A stretch of 64,000 nucleotides of DNA from an uncultured Litoreibacter sp. (GCA_947492995.1 CANLOU010000005.1:1-64000); one strand, 5' to 3'; positions 18,175 through 28,545 are shown, counted from the stretch's first letter. Numbers and translations are program-made. Notes: generated by a model from the sequence alone, not told the origin.

Positions 18175-19860
18175 ATGGCAGGCAAGGGCGACGACGACAA
18201 AACGGTTTTTGGGGGTGCGCTGCCTCCTGTCAACACGCCGCCAACATCCCCGTCTGCCGGGCCTGCGCCGGGCCCCTCGGACAGCCCGTTCGCAAATGCA
18301 CCCGGTGGCGCGCCGGCACCCATAGGCCAGCCGCCGGTCAGCGGGGCAGGGGACAAGACCGTCATAGGCGGCGCGCTGCCGCCGCAAGGGCAGCACCCGT
18401 TTCCACAAACACCGCCCCAACCCGGCGGGCGCGTCGCGCCAACGGCGCCAGTGGCACCGACACCGCACGCGGCACCCTCAGGGGACACGTGGCTTGGTGG
18501 CGCATTGCCACCAGCAGGCCAGCCGCCCATTGGCGGCCAGTCCCCGATTGGGTCACCAATTGGCACGCGGCAGGAGGGGTTTTTCCCCGAAGCGCCGTCG
18601 AACCAGCCGGTTCAACAACAAGTTCCCACGCAGCAAATCCCGTTGCATCAGGCGCTCAAAGGCACTGGGCTTGGCAAGGGTGGGTCTTCGAACCCGCTGG
18701 TCGCCGCCGCCGCCAATCTGCTGATCCTGTTTGGCCGCTTGCGCACCGGTATGGTGCAGCTGGACGCCGCACCGCTGATGGATCACGTGACCCGTGAAAT
18801 GGATGCGTTTGAACGCAACGCGATTGCGGGCGGAGTGGACCCCCATATTGCACGGGTTGGCACCTATTGCCTGTGCGGCACAGCGGACGACATTGTGCAG
18901 AACCTGCCGGGCGCCGACAAATCTGTTTGGCTGCAATACTCGATGGTGGCGCGGGTGTTTAACATGCGCGATTCCGGCGTTGGCTTCTTCCAGGAGGTTG
19001 AGAAGGCGATGCAGGCCCCGGGCCAGCATTACAACCTGCTTGAGCTGATGCTGACCTGCCTGTCGCTTGGGTTTGAGGGCCGGTTCAGAACGGAAGCCAA
19101 TGGCGCGGTGCAGCTCGCCCGGTGGCGGTCGAGCATTTACGAGACCATGCGACGAGTCGAGGCGCGGCCTGACGAGGATATCTCGATCAATTGGCTGCCG
19201 GTTCTGCTGGGCGGGCGGCGGCGGTTTGGCGGTATCCCGGTGTGGGCCATCGCAGGCATCGCCGCGGCAATTGTCGTGGCCTTCTATGCGACCCTGTCGA
19301 CCTTGGTGAACCGCGACGGCGCCGCCGTGGCTGACACGCTTTATACCATGCACCCGACAAACTTTAAGGTGGCGCTTGAACGCTCCGCCGGGCCGGCATT
19401 CGTGGCAACGTCTTCGCAGCTTGACCGCATTCAGGCGGCACTTGCCCCTGAAATTGCCAATGGCAGCGTAGCGGTCGGCTCCAAGGGGGATTTCATCTTT
19501 GTGCGGGTCGGCAACCTGCTGCTTTTTGAAAGCGGGGCCGCGACGGTGAAACCGGAATTCGCAGCACTTGCGGGACGCATTGCCGAGACATTGAATGGCG
19601 AACAGGGGCCAGTGAAGATTTTGGGATATACGGACTCGATCCAGCCCTCCGGGCGTGGACAATACAAGACCAACCTGGACCTTTCCGTTGCGAGGGCTGA
19701 AGGCGTTGCCTCGGTGATCCGCGAACAGTTATTCGACAAAGAGCGGGTGACGGTTGAAGGCAAAGGTGCGGCTGATCCGATTGGCGACAATGGCACCCGC
19801 GAGGGCCGCGCTGAGAACCGCCGCGTTGAAATTCTTGTCGCGCGGGAGGGCACGTTTTGA
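18175..19860 (+). CDS. tssL: T6SS inner-membrane protein TssL with OmpA-like C-terminus
   Basis: TssL (DotU/IcmH) of 561 residues, part of the TssL-TssM membrane complex. A disordered Pro/Gly-rich N-terminus (1-170) carries three copies of a DKTVxGGALPP-type motif, with threonines at about 10, 62 and 105. A DotU cytoplasmic domain (about 175-345), one membrane helix (about 352-377) and a periplasmic OmpA-like domain (about 436-560, with GYTDS and LSVARAEGVA) that should bind peptidoglycan follow. Agrobacterium TssL is phosphorylated by PpkA on an N-terminal threonine and then bound by Fha. Here ppkA and tagH are present, so the motif threonines are prime candidates. The gene abuts tssK and overlaps tssM. 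Confidence 0.93.
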   Translation: MAGKGDDDKTVFGGALPPVNTPPTSPSAGPAPGPSDSPFANAPGGAPAPIGQPPVSGAGDKTVIGGALPPQGQHPFPQTPPQPGGRVAPTAPVAPTPHAAPSGDTWLGGALPPAGQPPIGGQSPIGSPIGTRQEGFFPEAPSNQPVQQQVPTQQIPLHQALKGTGLGKGGSSNPLVAAAANLLILFGRLRTGMVQLDAAPLMDHVTREMDAFERNAIAGGVDPHIARVGTYCLCGTADDIVQNLPGADKSVWLQYSMVARVFNMRDSGVGFFQEVEKAMQAPGQHYNLLELMLTCLSLGFEGRFRTEANGAVQLARWRSSIYETMRRVEARPDEDISINWLPVLLGGRRRFGGIPVWAIAGIAAAIVVAFYATLSTLVNRDGAAVADTLYTMHPTNFKVALERSAGPAFVATSSQLDRIQAALAPEIANGSVAVGSKGDFIFVRVGNLLLFESGAATVKPEFAALAGRIAETLNGEQGPVKILGYTDSIQPSGRGQYKTNLDLSVARAEGVASVIREQLFDKERVTVEGKGAADPIGDNGTREGRAENRRVEILVAREGTF

Positions 19861-22800
19861 GAGTGCTCGGGCTTTTCAGCATCCGCTATCATAGCTGGAT
19901 GCGCATCCCGCTGATCCTGCTTGGGATCATTGGTTTTGTGGCCGCCGTCTGGATCGGCTTCCCGATGACGGGCATCGCCGTGATGGCCACGGTTTGGCTG
20001 CGGGCAACCGTCATTGGCTCCGTGTTGGGGCTGTTCTTCATCATCTGGTTGGTAAAGTTCATCCGCCGCCGCAAAGCCGCGAAAGCGTTGGAAGAAGCGG
20101 TTATTCCGGTTGAGCCTGAGGGCGACGGCAAGGTCTTGGCCGAACGCATGTCGGAGGCGCTGACCACGCTGAAGAAATCGAGCGGCGGCAGCTACCTGTA
20201 TGACCTGCCGTGGTATGTCATCATTGGCCCGCCGGGGGCGGGCAAGACAACCGCACTGGCCAATTCGGGGATCGAGTTCCCGCTGGCGGGCGACGCGATG
20301 TCCGGGCTGGAAGGCTTTGGCGGGACACGCTACTGCGATTGGTGGTTTGCCGAAGACGCGATCATGATCGACACGGCGGGGCGCTACACCACGCAGGACA
20401 GCGACGCCACGGCGGACAGCGCAAGCTGGGAAAGCTTCCTTGCGCTGCTGAAGAAGTCGCGTCCCAAGCAGCCGATCAACGGGATCATTCTGGCGTTTTC
20501 GGTCGAGGACATGATGAAGGACTCGCCTGAGGCCTTGGCGCAGCACGCGGAAACCGTGCGGACGCGGCTGGCTGAGGTGCATGAGACGCTGAAGATCGAC
20601 TTCCCGGTTTATGTGCTGTTCACCAAGTCCGACCTGATTTCGGGGTTCCGGGAGTATTTCAGCAGCTTCAGCCTGAACCGGCGCAAGGGCGTTTGGGGTG
20701 TGACCTTCCAGACCAAGGACCGCAAGACGCTGACCCATGAGGCCGTGCCGCAGGAATTTGACCTGCTGGTGTCGCGCCTGTCAGACGAGGTTATTGACCG
20801 CCTGAACGAGGAGCCCGACGGCATCGCGCGGATCGCGATTTTCGGGCTGCCGGGGCAGATGGCGCTGATGCGCGACAATGTCAGCGACTTCCTGCGCCGC
20901 GTGTTTGAGCCGACACGCTACAAGACCAACGCCATTTTGCGAGGGTTCTATTTCACCTCCGGAACGCAAGAAGGCACGCCCATTGACCAAGTGCTGGGCG
21001 CGATGTCGCGGATTGGGGAGGGCGTGGGATCCATCCAACCGGGGTTTATGTCGGGCAAGGGCAAGAGCTTCTTCATCCATGACCTGCTGAAGCGGGTCAT
21101 TTTTGAGGAACGCGACTGGGTTTCACATGACCGCAAGGCTGTGCGGCGGTCCTCCATTTTGCGCGGCGTTGCTACGACTGTGATAGTGCTTGCGACGGCC
21201 GGCCTCTTGGGCGCGTTTGGGTACAGCTACTGGAAGAACGCGGAGCTGGTGCAAACGGCGGCAATCGAGGCGGATGAATACGCCCGCGAGGCGCAGGACG
21301 AGATCCGGCGCGAGCTGATTGATGACACCGACCTGCGTGCCGTGCTGCCCTATCTGGAGGACCTGCGGTCCATGCCAGCGGGTTACGGCGACAGCCAAGA
21401 GGCCGCGTTGCTGGAGGGCGTTGGCCTTGGCCAGCGCAGACGCGTTTCTGCGGCGGCGGAGGCGTCTTATTCCGATGCATTGGAAAAGATGTTGCGACCC
21501 CGATTGATCCTCGCGCTTGAGCGGCAGATGCCGCAAATTCTGCGTGATGGGGAGACAACAGACGTCTACCGCGCCTTGAAAGTTTACATGCTTCTGGGCG
21601 GGCAGGGCGGCAAGACTGACGACGCTGCGGTGCTGGCCTATTTCGACGAGGAATGGCGCGCGGCGTTCACGGGTCGCTCGGGCATTGATACGCGCGAGCA
21701 GCTGACCCGGCATTTGACCGCCATGCTTGAGCTGGACGACACACGAGAGTTGCTGGTTGATATTGATGCGGCCACAGTGAGCGCTGCGCGGCAGGCGATC
21801 GTGCAACTGCCGCTGGTCGATCAAGGCTATGCGCTGATTATGGACGGTGCGGACCAAGCGGGCCTTCCCGATTGGGTGCTGACGGAGCGTACGGGGCCAA
21901 GTTCCACGCAGGTATTTACAACGCGCAACGGTGCAAATCTGGAAGAGGTGCGAGTACCTGCCGTGTTCACCTATGAAGGCTTCTGGGGCTATTTCTTCCC
22001 GCAGCTTGAACAGGTTGGCAACAAGCTGCGCGAGGACCAGTGGGTGCTGGGCGAGGACGGCGAGCGCGTCGATTTCGATGCGCAGATTGATCGGTTGGAC
22101 CGTGCCTTGATGGAGCGCTATCGTGGTGAATTCCGCACGGCATGGTTTGATATGTTTGGCCAGATTGGCCTTGCCAATATGTCCGCCGATACGCAGCGGT
22201 ATCAGGCTTTGGGGGCTGCGGCCTCTGCCACGGCGTCGCCGTTGTTGATGCTGGTCAAAGAGGTCGATGCCGAGACGAAGCTGACGCGCGAATTGGAAGG
22301 TCTGGAAGGGCTGACACCGGAGGCGTTGGTCTCCGGTGACATTGGCGCGAACGTCTCCAGCCAAGCCATTCAGCGGATGAAGTCGCGCACCAGTGGCGTG
22401 CAGCGCATCTTGTTTGACGCCATTGCGGGCAGTGGAAAATCGGGGGGCCGTGTGGCGTCTGCCGGTGGGGGCGGGGAAGACAACAGCCTGACGCGGCCTA
22501 TTGAGCGGATCGAAGAAGAGTTCACCATGTGGCACCAGTTGCTGGCGGGCGAGGCGGGGCAGCGCCCCATCGACGCGCTTTTGGGCAACCTTGGCAGCAT
22601 CTGGTCGAACTTGCGATTGTCGTCCTCTAACCCTGACCAATCCGCCGCGCTGATGCCGCAGCTGCTCAACAACCTGACGCAGAACAATTCGCAGCTTCCG
22701 CCGACTTTGGCCTCGCTGGTCAATGACGCGGAAAGCAATTTCCGCAAGGGCGCGACGGACGCCAATATCGAAACGATGAACCGCGCGTTGACCAATCAGA

Positions 22801-23462
22801 TCACCTATTTCTGCCGCGAAACGATTGCCCCATCCTTCCCGTTTGCGCAGTCGTCGCGCAGCCTGTCGATGTCGAATTTCGGGAAGTTTTTCGGCCCCGG
22901 CGGGGATATGGACCGGTTCTTCACCGAGTATCTGAACCCCTATGTGGAACGCACCAATAACGGGTTGGCGTACCGGCCTGACAGCCCGCTGGCGGGACGT
23001 CTGTCCACCAACACACTCAAGCAGTTTGAGCGTGCTGAGCGCATCCGGCAGGCGTTCTTCGCAGGCGGCAGCACGACCCCGCAGGTGGAGATCACGGTGG
23101 CGCATCGCGACAACCATTCCTCGATTGAAAGCGTGCTGCTGATTATCAATGACGAGCAAATCCGGTCTGTCCGCGGGCAGCTGCCCAAGACCATTGTCTG
23201 GCCGGGCACCGGGACCTCGACCGTGCTGCAGTTTGAGCCGCCGCTGGACCGCGAAAGCACGCTTTACGTGCGGGGCTCGGCGTGGACCTTTATCGAATTC
23301 ATGGGCAAAGCCGTCTCTCGCCAACAGCAAGGTGACACCACCCGCGCGGTGTTTGCATTGGGTGGCCGGTCGGTGACCTATGACTTTACCATCAATGCGA
23401 TCACCAACCCCTTCACCATGCGCGAATTGCGGGAGTTCGAATGCCCGCAGAGCCTGGATTGA
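19857..23462 (+). CDS. tssM: T6SS inner-membrane ATPase-like protein TssM (IcmF)
   Basis: TssM of 1,201 residues, the core of the trans-envelope complex. Two N-terminal helices (about 16-37 and 48-66) precede a cytoplasmic NTPase-like domain with an intact Walker A GPPGAGKTT (124-132), around DLPWYVIIGPP. A third helix lies at about 434-455, then a large periplasmic domain. I chose the TTG at 19857, which overlaps the tssL stop (TTGA), because GGAGG at 19845-19849 is correctly spaced; GTG at 19863 is possible. No tssJ lipoprotein gene is nearby, so the outer-membrane anchor may be missing, remote, or replaced by the OmpA-like domain of TssL. Confidence 0.94.
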   Translation: MRVLGLFSIRYHSWMRIPLILLGIIGFVAAVWIGFPMTGIAVMATVWLRATVIGSVLGLFFIIWLVKFIRRRKAAKALEEAVIPVEPEGDGKVLAERMSEALTTLKKSSGGSYLYDLPWYVIIGPPGAGKTTALANSGIEFPLAGDAMSGLEGFGGTRYCDWWFAEDAIMIDTAGRYTTQDSDATADSASWESFLALLKKSRPKQPINGIILAFSVEDMMKDSPEALAQHAETVRTRLAEVHETLKIDFPVYVLFTKSDLISGFREYFSSFSLNRRKGVWGVTFQTKDRKTLTHEAVPQEFDLLVSRLSDEVIDRLNEEPDGIARIAIFGLPGQMALMRDNVSDFLRRVFEPTRYKTNAILRGFYFTSGTQEGTPIDQVLGAMSRIGEGVGSIQPGFMSGKGKSFFIHDLLKRVIFEERDWVSHDRKAVRRSSILRGVATTVIVLATAGLLGAFGYSYWKNAELVQTAAIEADEYAREAQDEIRRELIDDTDLRAVLPYLEDLRSMPAGYGDSQEAALLEGVGLGQRRRVSAAAEASYSDALEKMLRPRLILALERQMPQILRDGETTDVYRALKVYMLLGGQGGKTDDAAVLAYFDEEWRAAFTGRSGIDTREQLTRHLTAMLELDDTRELLVDIDAATVSAARQAIVQLPLVDQGYALIMDGADQAGLPDWVLTERTGPSSTQVFTTRNGANLEEVRVPAVFTYEGFWGYFFPQLEQVGNKLREDQWVLGEDGERVDFDAQIDRLDRALMERYRGEFRTAWFDMFGQIGLANMSADTQRYQALGAAASATASPLLMLVKEVDAETKLTRELEGLEGLTPEALVSGDIGANVSSQAIQRMKSRTSGVQRILFDAIAGSGKSGGRVASAGGGGEDNSLTRPIERIEEEFTMWHQLLAGEAGQRPIDALLGNLGSIWSNLRLSSSNPDQSAALMPQLLNNLTQNNSQLPPTLASLVNDAESNFRKGATDANIETMNRALTNQITYFCRETIAPSFPFAQSSRSLSMSNFGKFFGPGGDMDRFFTEYLNPYVERTNNGLAYRPDSPLAGRLSTNTLKQFERAERIRQAFFAGGSTTPQVEITVAHRDNHSSIESVLLIINDEQIRSVRGQLPKTIVWPGTGTSTVLQFEPPLDRESTLYVRGSAWTFIEFMGKAVSRQQQGDTTRAVFALGGRSVTYDFTINAITNPFTMRELREFECPQSLD

Positions 23463-23465
23463 TCC

Positions 23466-24173
23466 GTGTCTGAAGTGGCCGAACCCTCTGCTGGCTTCTT
23501 CGGCAAGCATCCGGCCTTTGGCGACTTTGTTGGCCATGGCTTGTCTGGCACTGTGCAAATGGCGATGCAGGACTGGCTGACGGGCATGCTGGCGCAGGCC
23601 AAGGCGATCATGGGCGATGACTGGCAGGCAGTTTATGACGCGTCGCGGCCGATCCGGTTTTGGGTTGGGGCGGACGTCTTTGGCACCCAGATCCTGCGTG
23701 GCGTGATCTGCCCCAGCCATGACAAGGTGGGCCGCCGCTACCCGTTTGTGCTGGTGCAGGAAAACGCACCTGTGGCCCCGCCGCCGCTGGATACGGACCA
23801 GACGTTTCACGCAGGGGCGGAGGCCTTTGCCAGAGTTGCGGTTGAACGCACCCCGGAGCTGTCACGCGACATCATGGCGACCTCGTCGCATGATCGCAAA
23901 GAAGAAGCGCCGCTTGATCCGGCGATGTTTTGGGCGACGAACCCCGGCACTGATGTGGCGGGATTGCTGGGGGTCACGGCGGCCACCGACCATGCCCGCG
24001 CGGCGGCCAACCGAAGCTATTGGTGGGTGGCGGGCACGGGGCTTCGGGCCTCTGCCGTCCTGGCCTGCGAAGGGCCGCTGCAAGCAGACGGCCTGGCATG
24101 GTTATTGCGTGGTACGAAGGTCGAAGAAGACCAGATAACAGACCCCATCAAAGAGGGCGCGGACAGTGATTGA
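23466..24173 (+). CDS. tagF: T6SS post-translational regulator TagF
   Basis: TagF-family protein, 235 residues. The N-terminal [17 protein letters not shown] (about 10-26) is the family hallmark, followed by [16 protein letters not shown]-like residues. In Pseudomonas and Agrobacterium TagF represses T6SS assembly independently of or alongside PpkA, by binding Fha. It starts with GTG three bases after tssM and overlaps pppA. In some bacteria TagF is fused to PppA; here they are separate, overlapping genes. Confidence 0.88.
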   Translation: MSEVAEPSAGFFGKHPAFGDFVGHGLSGTVQMAMQDWLTGMLAQAKAIMGDDWQAVYDASRPIRFWVGADVFGTQILRGVICPSHDKVGRRYPFVLVQENAPVAPPPLDTDQTFHAGAEAFARVAVERTPELSRDIMATSSHDRKEEAPLDPAMFWATNPGTDVAGLLGVTAATDHARAAANRSYWWVAGTGLRASAVLACEGPLQADGLAWLLRGTKVEEDQITDPIKEGADSD

Positions 24174-24921
24174 AAACGAATATTTCCGGTTCCAGACCGG
24201 GCAGGCCACCGACACCGGCAAGGTCCGCGACCACAACGAGGACAGCCATCTGTCGCGCCCCGATTTCGGGCTGTGGCTGGTGGCTGACGGCATGGGTGGG
24301 CATGACGCGGGCGACTTTGCCAGCCAGACGATCACGGCGGAGGCGGCCTCGGTCGGTATGTCGTCATCACTGCAAGACCTTCAAGCGCGGTTCATGGAGC
24401 GTCTGACGCGCGCGCATGGCCTGATCTTGCAGCACGCAGCCGAGCTGGGAACCGGCACGGTCGGCGCGACGCTTGTGACTTTGCTGATCCATGAAGACCA
24501 ATATGCCTGCATCTGGTCAGGCGACAGCCGCATCTATTTGATGCGTGGCGGTGAATTGGTGCAGCTGACCCGTGACCACACCGAGGTTCAGCACCTGCTG
24601 GACACGGGTGCGATTTCTCCGTCAGAGGCTGAAAGCTGGCCGCGCAAGAACGTCATCACGAGGGCCATTGGGGTCTCGGACGTGCCGCATTGCGATGTTG
24701 TCACCGGAACGTTGGAAGCGGGGGACACCTTTGTGATGTGTTCGGACGGTCTGACCGAACATTTGGGCGACCATGACATTGCGTCCTTTGTGGCCGCTGG
24801 TGAAGATGTTGGCGTGCAAATTATCTGCAACGAAATGATCGGCGAGACCCTCACCCGAGGTGCCAAAGACAATGTGACGGCAATTGTTGTGCGATGCGTG
24901 GCCCGCGAGGAGCAGGGTTAA
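24166..24921 (+). CDS. pppA: PP2C-type phosphatase PppA of the T6SS phosphorylation pathway
   Basis: Serine/threonine phosphatase, 251 residues, that reverses PpkA phosphorylation. PP2C metal-binding motifs are all present: VRDHNEDS (about 20-27), [31 protein letters not shown] and KDNVTAIVV. The GTG start at 24166 overlaps the tagF stop by eight bases. ppkA follows after three bases, so kinase and phosphatase are co-expressed. Confidence 0.92.
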   Translation: MIENEYFRFQTGQATDTGKVRDHNEDSHLSRPDFGLWLVADGMGGHDAGDFASQTITAEAASVGMSSSLQDLQARFMERLTRAHGLILQHAAELGTGTVGATLVTLLIHEDQYACIWSGDSRIYLMRGGELVQLTRDHTEVQHLLDTGAISPSEAESWPRKNVITRAIGVSDVPHCDVVTGTLEAGDTFVMCSDGLTEHLGDHDIASFVAAGEDVGVQIICNEMIGETLTRGAKDNVTAIVVRCVAREEQG

Positions 24922-24924
24922 CTG

Positions 24925-26934
24925 ATGGCCGACGAGGAAGACGACAACCTGGTTCCGGTCCCTGAAAGCACCTCGGTGCCGCAGCCTGACGGTGCGGGCG
25001 AGGGTTTGGAGAAGACCGACACGCTTGTCGGCAAAATGATCAACAACAACTACACCGTCCATCAGTTGATAAGCGCGGGCGGCATGGGCGAAGTGTATCG
25101 CGGCGAGGGCGTGTTGGGCGACCCCGTGGCGATCAAAATCGTGCTTGAGACGCTGGCCAATGACGAGAAGGTGCTGACGCTGTTCAAACGCGAAGCCCGC
25201 ATTCTGGCGCAGCTGAACGACGACGCCATTGTGCGATATTTCAACTTTGTCAGAGACGCTGAGCTGGACCGTTATTGCCTGATAATGGAGTTCATTGACG
25301 GCATCCCGCTGAACGACATGGTGTCTGACAAGGGCCCGATTAGCGTGGATCAGGCCAAGCGGCTGATGCGCCGTCTGGCGCGGGGTTTGGACAAGGCGCA
25401 CAAGCGTGAAGTGACCCACCGCGACTTGTCGCCTGACAACGTCATGCTGCCGGAAGGGGATGTAGACAAGGCTGTGTTGATCGACTTTGGCATCGCCAAA
25501 TCGACGGAGATGACAGAAGGCACCTTGCACGGGCAATTTGCCGGTAAGTTCAAATATATTTCGCCCGAACAGCTGGGGCATTTTGACGGCGTCATCAGCC
25601 CCCGCACAGATGTCTACGGGATGGCGCTGCTGGTGGCCGCGGCCGTGCGCGGCAGCGCCATTGATATGGGGACGTCGATTGTTGAGGCGGTGAATGCGCG
25701 CCGTGAAATCCCGGACTTGAGCGATGTTGATCCAGCGTTGCGCCCGTTGCTGGCGCATATGTTGGAACCTGACCCCGATGCCCGCCCGGCGAGCATGCGC
25801 GATGTTGCCCGCATGGTGGATCAGCCCGACCTGGTTCCTGCGAAATACCGGGGCGAAGACCCCGACAAAACGATGATTGCGCGGCCTTTACCGCCGGTCG
25901 ACGAGACTGTTATCGCGCCACTTTCGCAAGCGCCGTCTGGGTTGCAACGCCCACCAGGGGCGGTGACAGCGACCGCCGTGCCCGCCACTGCCGCGCCGGT
26001 TACGGCGACGGGCCTTCAGGACGCGTCTCACAGCCCGTTTGGCGGGCCACCATCCGCAGCCATTGGTACATTGCCGCCTGTACCGGAGGTGACCGATATT
26101 GGCGCACCGATCGTGCCTGAAAAAAAGCGCGGCAAGGGCCTGCTGGTGTTTGGTTTGATCGTGGCAATAGCTGCAGGGGGCGGCTGGTACGCCATGCAGC
26201 AAGGGTTGATTGGCGGTACCGACGTGGCCGAAACTCCTGAGACGCCGCCTGATCCGGAAACACCCACTGAGCCGGACCCCGTGGCCCAGATGCCCGCGCC
26301 GGATGCGGCGACGCGTGAGGGGTTCCTGGCGGGCTACAAGGCGGATGTCGGATGCACCTATGCCAGCCGAATTTCATCTGGTCTGGACGCAGGCAAGTTG
26401 GAGGTTTTGGCCGGCTCGGAGGGTGCGTTGCCAGCCTTGCCGCAGGCCTATCAGTCCAGTTTTGGGGCGGAGCCTGCCACGGTTGAAAGGCTTGTAAGCG
26501 CTGAGCAATGCGCGGCACTGGACTTGGTGCGCAGCCTGCAGGGGCGCGAAGCGATCCCGCCAGTTCTGACGTTGGATACTGATAGTGTCAAAAGCGGAGG
26601 ATCGGTCGCTGGCCGCGTGCGCGATGTGCGTGGGCGGACGGTTTGGATGTTCCTCGTCTCCACGGCTGGCGGGGTGTATAACCTGTCGCCGCGTCTGGAA
26701 GGTCAGGCGGATGGGTCCTACACTTTTGGGTTCGGTATGAGCCTTGGTGCAGGCTCCGAGCCGTCACCGCAATTGATTGTGACGCTTGCTTCAGAGGCGC
26801 CATTGCTTAGTGCTGCGGCGGCGACGGATGGCTCTGATGCGTCGGAAATCCTGCCCCTGGTCCTTACGGAAATTGTTGGGCGTGGCGGCACTGCCGCCGC
26901 AGATATTGGCTGGCTGCAACTCGAAGCGGAATAG
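24925..26934 (+). CDS. ppkA: T6SS threonine kinase PpkA with periplasmic sensor domain
   Basis: Transmembrane Hanks-type kinase of 669 residues. The kinase domain (about 43-300) has all key residues: glycine loop ISAGGMGEVYRG, K71, HRDLSPDN (165-172) and DFG (187-189). The juxtamembrane linker holds DKTMIARPLPP (T316) and DETVIAPL (T328), like the TssL repeats, so autophosphorylation there is plausible. One helix spans about 404-424. The periplasmic region (430-669) contains Cys477 and Cys529 with QCAALDLVR, and the same domain ends the TonB-like protein encoded convergently, one base beyond its stop. That shared domain is probably the signal-sensing part. By analogy with other T6SS, it would phosphorylate TssL and/or TagH. 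Confidence 0.9.
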   Translation: MADEEDDNLVPVPESTSVPQPDGAGEGLEKTDTLVGKMINNNYTVHQLISAGGMGEVYRGEGVLGDPVAIKIVLETLANDEKVLTLFKREARILAQLNDDAIVRYFNFVRDAELDRYCLIMEFIDGIPLNDMVSDKGPISVDQAKRLMRRLARGLDKAHKREVTHRDLSPDNVMLPEGDVDKAVLIDFGIAKSTEMTEGTLHGQFAGKFKYISPEQLGHFDGVISPRTDVYGMALLVAAAVRGSAIDMGTSIVEAVNARREIPDLSDVDPALRPLLAHMLEPDPDARPASMRDVARMVDQPDLVPAKYRGEDPDKTMIARPLPPVDETVIAPLSQAPSGLQRPPGAVTATAVPATAAPVTATGLQDASHSPFGGPPSAAIGTLPPVPEVTDIGAPIVPEKKRGKGLLVFGLIVAIAAGGGWYAMQQGLIGGTDVAETPETPPDPETPTEPDPVAQMPAPDAATREGFLAGYKADVGCTYASRISSGLDAGKLEVLAGSEGALPALPQAYQSSFGAEPATVERLVSAEQCAALDLVRSLQGREAIPPVLTLDTDSVKSGGSVAGRVRDVRGRTVWMFLVSTAGGVYNLSPRLEGQADGSYTFGFGMSLGAGSEPSPQLIVTLASEAPLLSAAAATDGSDASEILPLVLTEIVGRGGTAAADIGWLQLEAE

Positions 26935-26935
26935 G

Positions 26936-28144
26936 TCAGCGCAGATCAAATGGCACCACAGCCATGATCGCCCGCGTTCCAATTTCTGCCTCCAACGCCG
27001 GGAAAAAGTCCGACGCCAACCGCCCGGCAAATTGAGTGACAGCTGCCGGTCGTCCTTGTGTGGCCAAAGCCACAAGCAATTGGCTGGTATCACGTGCCGC
27101 CCCGTCGCGGGTCATAGGCACTTCGAACGCGGCGCGGCCGGATTCGAAACGGACAAAGCGGCGCAGATCCTGCACGACACCATTGTCATCAATCAAAAGC
27201 AGGGATGTGTAGTACCCAGCCACATTTTCGATACTGCCGCGCAGCTCATTGCCGGAATTGATGAGCGTGGCCTGCAACTTTAGCGGGACCTTAAACGTCG
27301 GGTAGTTTGGGCGCGCGCGGACAAAATCCAGCGCGGCGCATTGCCGGTTGTCGATGACGATTGAGCGCTGATCGACTTGCAGGTCGGGGTCGTTCAACAC
27401 CTCGCGGGTAAAGTTCGCCATCGTGCGGTCACGGTCGGAGACCAGCACGACAAGAGGATTGCCCTGAGCGCCCTGACTTTGCGGCAGAGCCACCAAACAC
27501 GGATCACCAAGGCGATTTCGGATGCGTTCAACCAGCTCCAAAAGCTCCAGCTGTTCGGGAGATGGCGGTGGGGCAGGCGGAGCGATCGCAGGTTGTACCT
27601 GAGACTGGGGCACGACCGAAACGGGCGCAATCCGGGTCGCCGTTTGCGTGGCGGCGGTTGTACCGCTGGACACGGGCGCTATGCGTTCGGGCGCCAAGGT
27701 CGCGCTGCCCTGCAACACGGTGCCAGCGTCCGGCGTGATCGGGTTCAGCTGTGTTGGGCTGAGCGCCGCGATGGCTTCGGGTTCCGGTTCTTGGGTCAGT
27801 GTTTCGGGTTCGGGCGATGCCGCCTCGATGGTTTCGGGCTCTGGAGTGAGTGTCTCGGCCTCCGGCGTTGCCGCTTCGAGGGTTTCCGGTTCCAGCCCTT
27901 CGCCAATGACCTCGTCGGGAGTGGCCTGCGGGATTGTTTCGGGGACAAGGGTCTCCGCTTGCTCTTCCTCGAACACGATGTTGGAGATCGAGATTTCAGG
28001 AAACGCCATTGGCGGGGGGGGAGCCAAAGCCCGCCACGGGACCAAGTCGAACGCATATAGGAACAGGCCTGCATGCACGACCATAGACAACCCCAGCGCC
28101 ATGCCCCAATGGCTGGCTCGTTCGGGATGCGGCTGCAAAATCAT
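26936..28144 (-). CDS. TonB-like inner-membrane protein with PpkA-type periplasmic domain
   Basis: A 402-residue protein with TonB architecture at its front. A single N-terminal helix (about 13-34) contains S20-x3-H24, matching the Ser16/His20 pair needed in E. coli TonB. A long Pro/Glu-rich spacer (40-195, repeated PEPET) could span the periplasm. Instead of a TonB C-terminal domain, residues about 205-402 match the periplasmic domain of PpkA: Cys216 and Cys269 are 53 residues apart (52 in PpkA) and QCAALDFVR parallels QCAALDLVR. It is last of a four-gene exbB-exbD-exbD operon, with ATGA overlap. I infer that an Exb motor acts on this domain, perhaps sharing ligand or partner with PpkA. This combination is unknown to me. 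Confidence 0.7.
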   Translation of the reverse strand: MILQPHPERASHWGMALGLSMVVHAGLFLYAFDLVPWRALAPPPPMAFPEISISNIVFEEEQAETLVPETIPQATPDEVIGEGLEPETLEAATPEAETLTPEPETIEAASPEPETLTQEPEPEAIAALSPTQLNPITPDAGTVLQGSATLAPERIAPVSSGTTAATQTATRIAPVSVVPQSQVQPAIAPPAPPPSPEQLELLELVERIRNRLGDPCLVALPQSQGAQGNPLVVLVSDRDRTMANFTREVLNDPDLQVDQRSIVIDNRQCAALDFVRARPNYPTFKVPLKLQATLINSGNELRGSIENVAGYYTSLLLIDDNGVVQDLRRFVRFESGRAAFEVPMTRDGAARDTSQLLVALATQGRPAAVTQFAGRLASDFFPALEAEIGTRAIMAVVPFDLR

Positions 28145-28545
28145 TGGCCCGACCGCCTGTGCAAGGTGACAAGGCGGATTTCGGTATCCACCAGTTCGGG
28201 CCGGTTAATCACTTGTATCAGGCTGTTGGCTGGCGCTTCGCGGTTGATAAGCAGGTGCAGCACCACGGGTTGCGGCAGGTTTTGCAACGCGACATCCAGC
28301 AGGTCGGGGGCCACGTCATTGCCGTTGAGATCCCACGACCCGTCGCTGTTAATCACCAATATGGGCGAAGGCAGTTGGTCCAACGGCAATTCAGAGGTTT
28401 GAGAGAGTTCAAGATCGGGCCCAACCGGGTTCAGCAGCCTGCCGGTTGCCAGAAAGAAGAAGATCAACAGCAATACGATGTTCACGATGGCCAGCGACAC
28501 GTCCAGCTGGATAGGCTTTTTGGGGCGGGGCAGGGGCTGTGTCAT
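28141..28545 (-). CDS. ExbD/TolR-like protein lacking the membrane aspartate (ExbD1)
   Basis: A 134-residue ExbD/TolR family protein: short cytoplasmic N-terminus, one helix (about 17-34, ending LLLIFFFLAT) and a periplasmic domain. In canonical ExbD an Asp in the helix (Asp25 in E. coli) carries the proton. Aligning on the IFF triplet puts V21 or N22 at that place; the nearest Asp is D15, at the membrane edge. It is therefore probably a structural partner of ExbD2. Overlaps with both neighbours (ATGA) show tight coupling. Confidence 0.75.
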   Translation of the reverse strand: MTQPLPRPKKPIQLDVSLAIVNIVLLLIFFFLATGRLLNPVGPDLELSQTSELPLDQLPSPILVINSDGSWDLNGNDVAPDLLDVALQNLPQPVVLHLLINREAPANSLIQVINRPELVDTEIRLVTLHRRSGQ

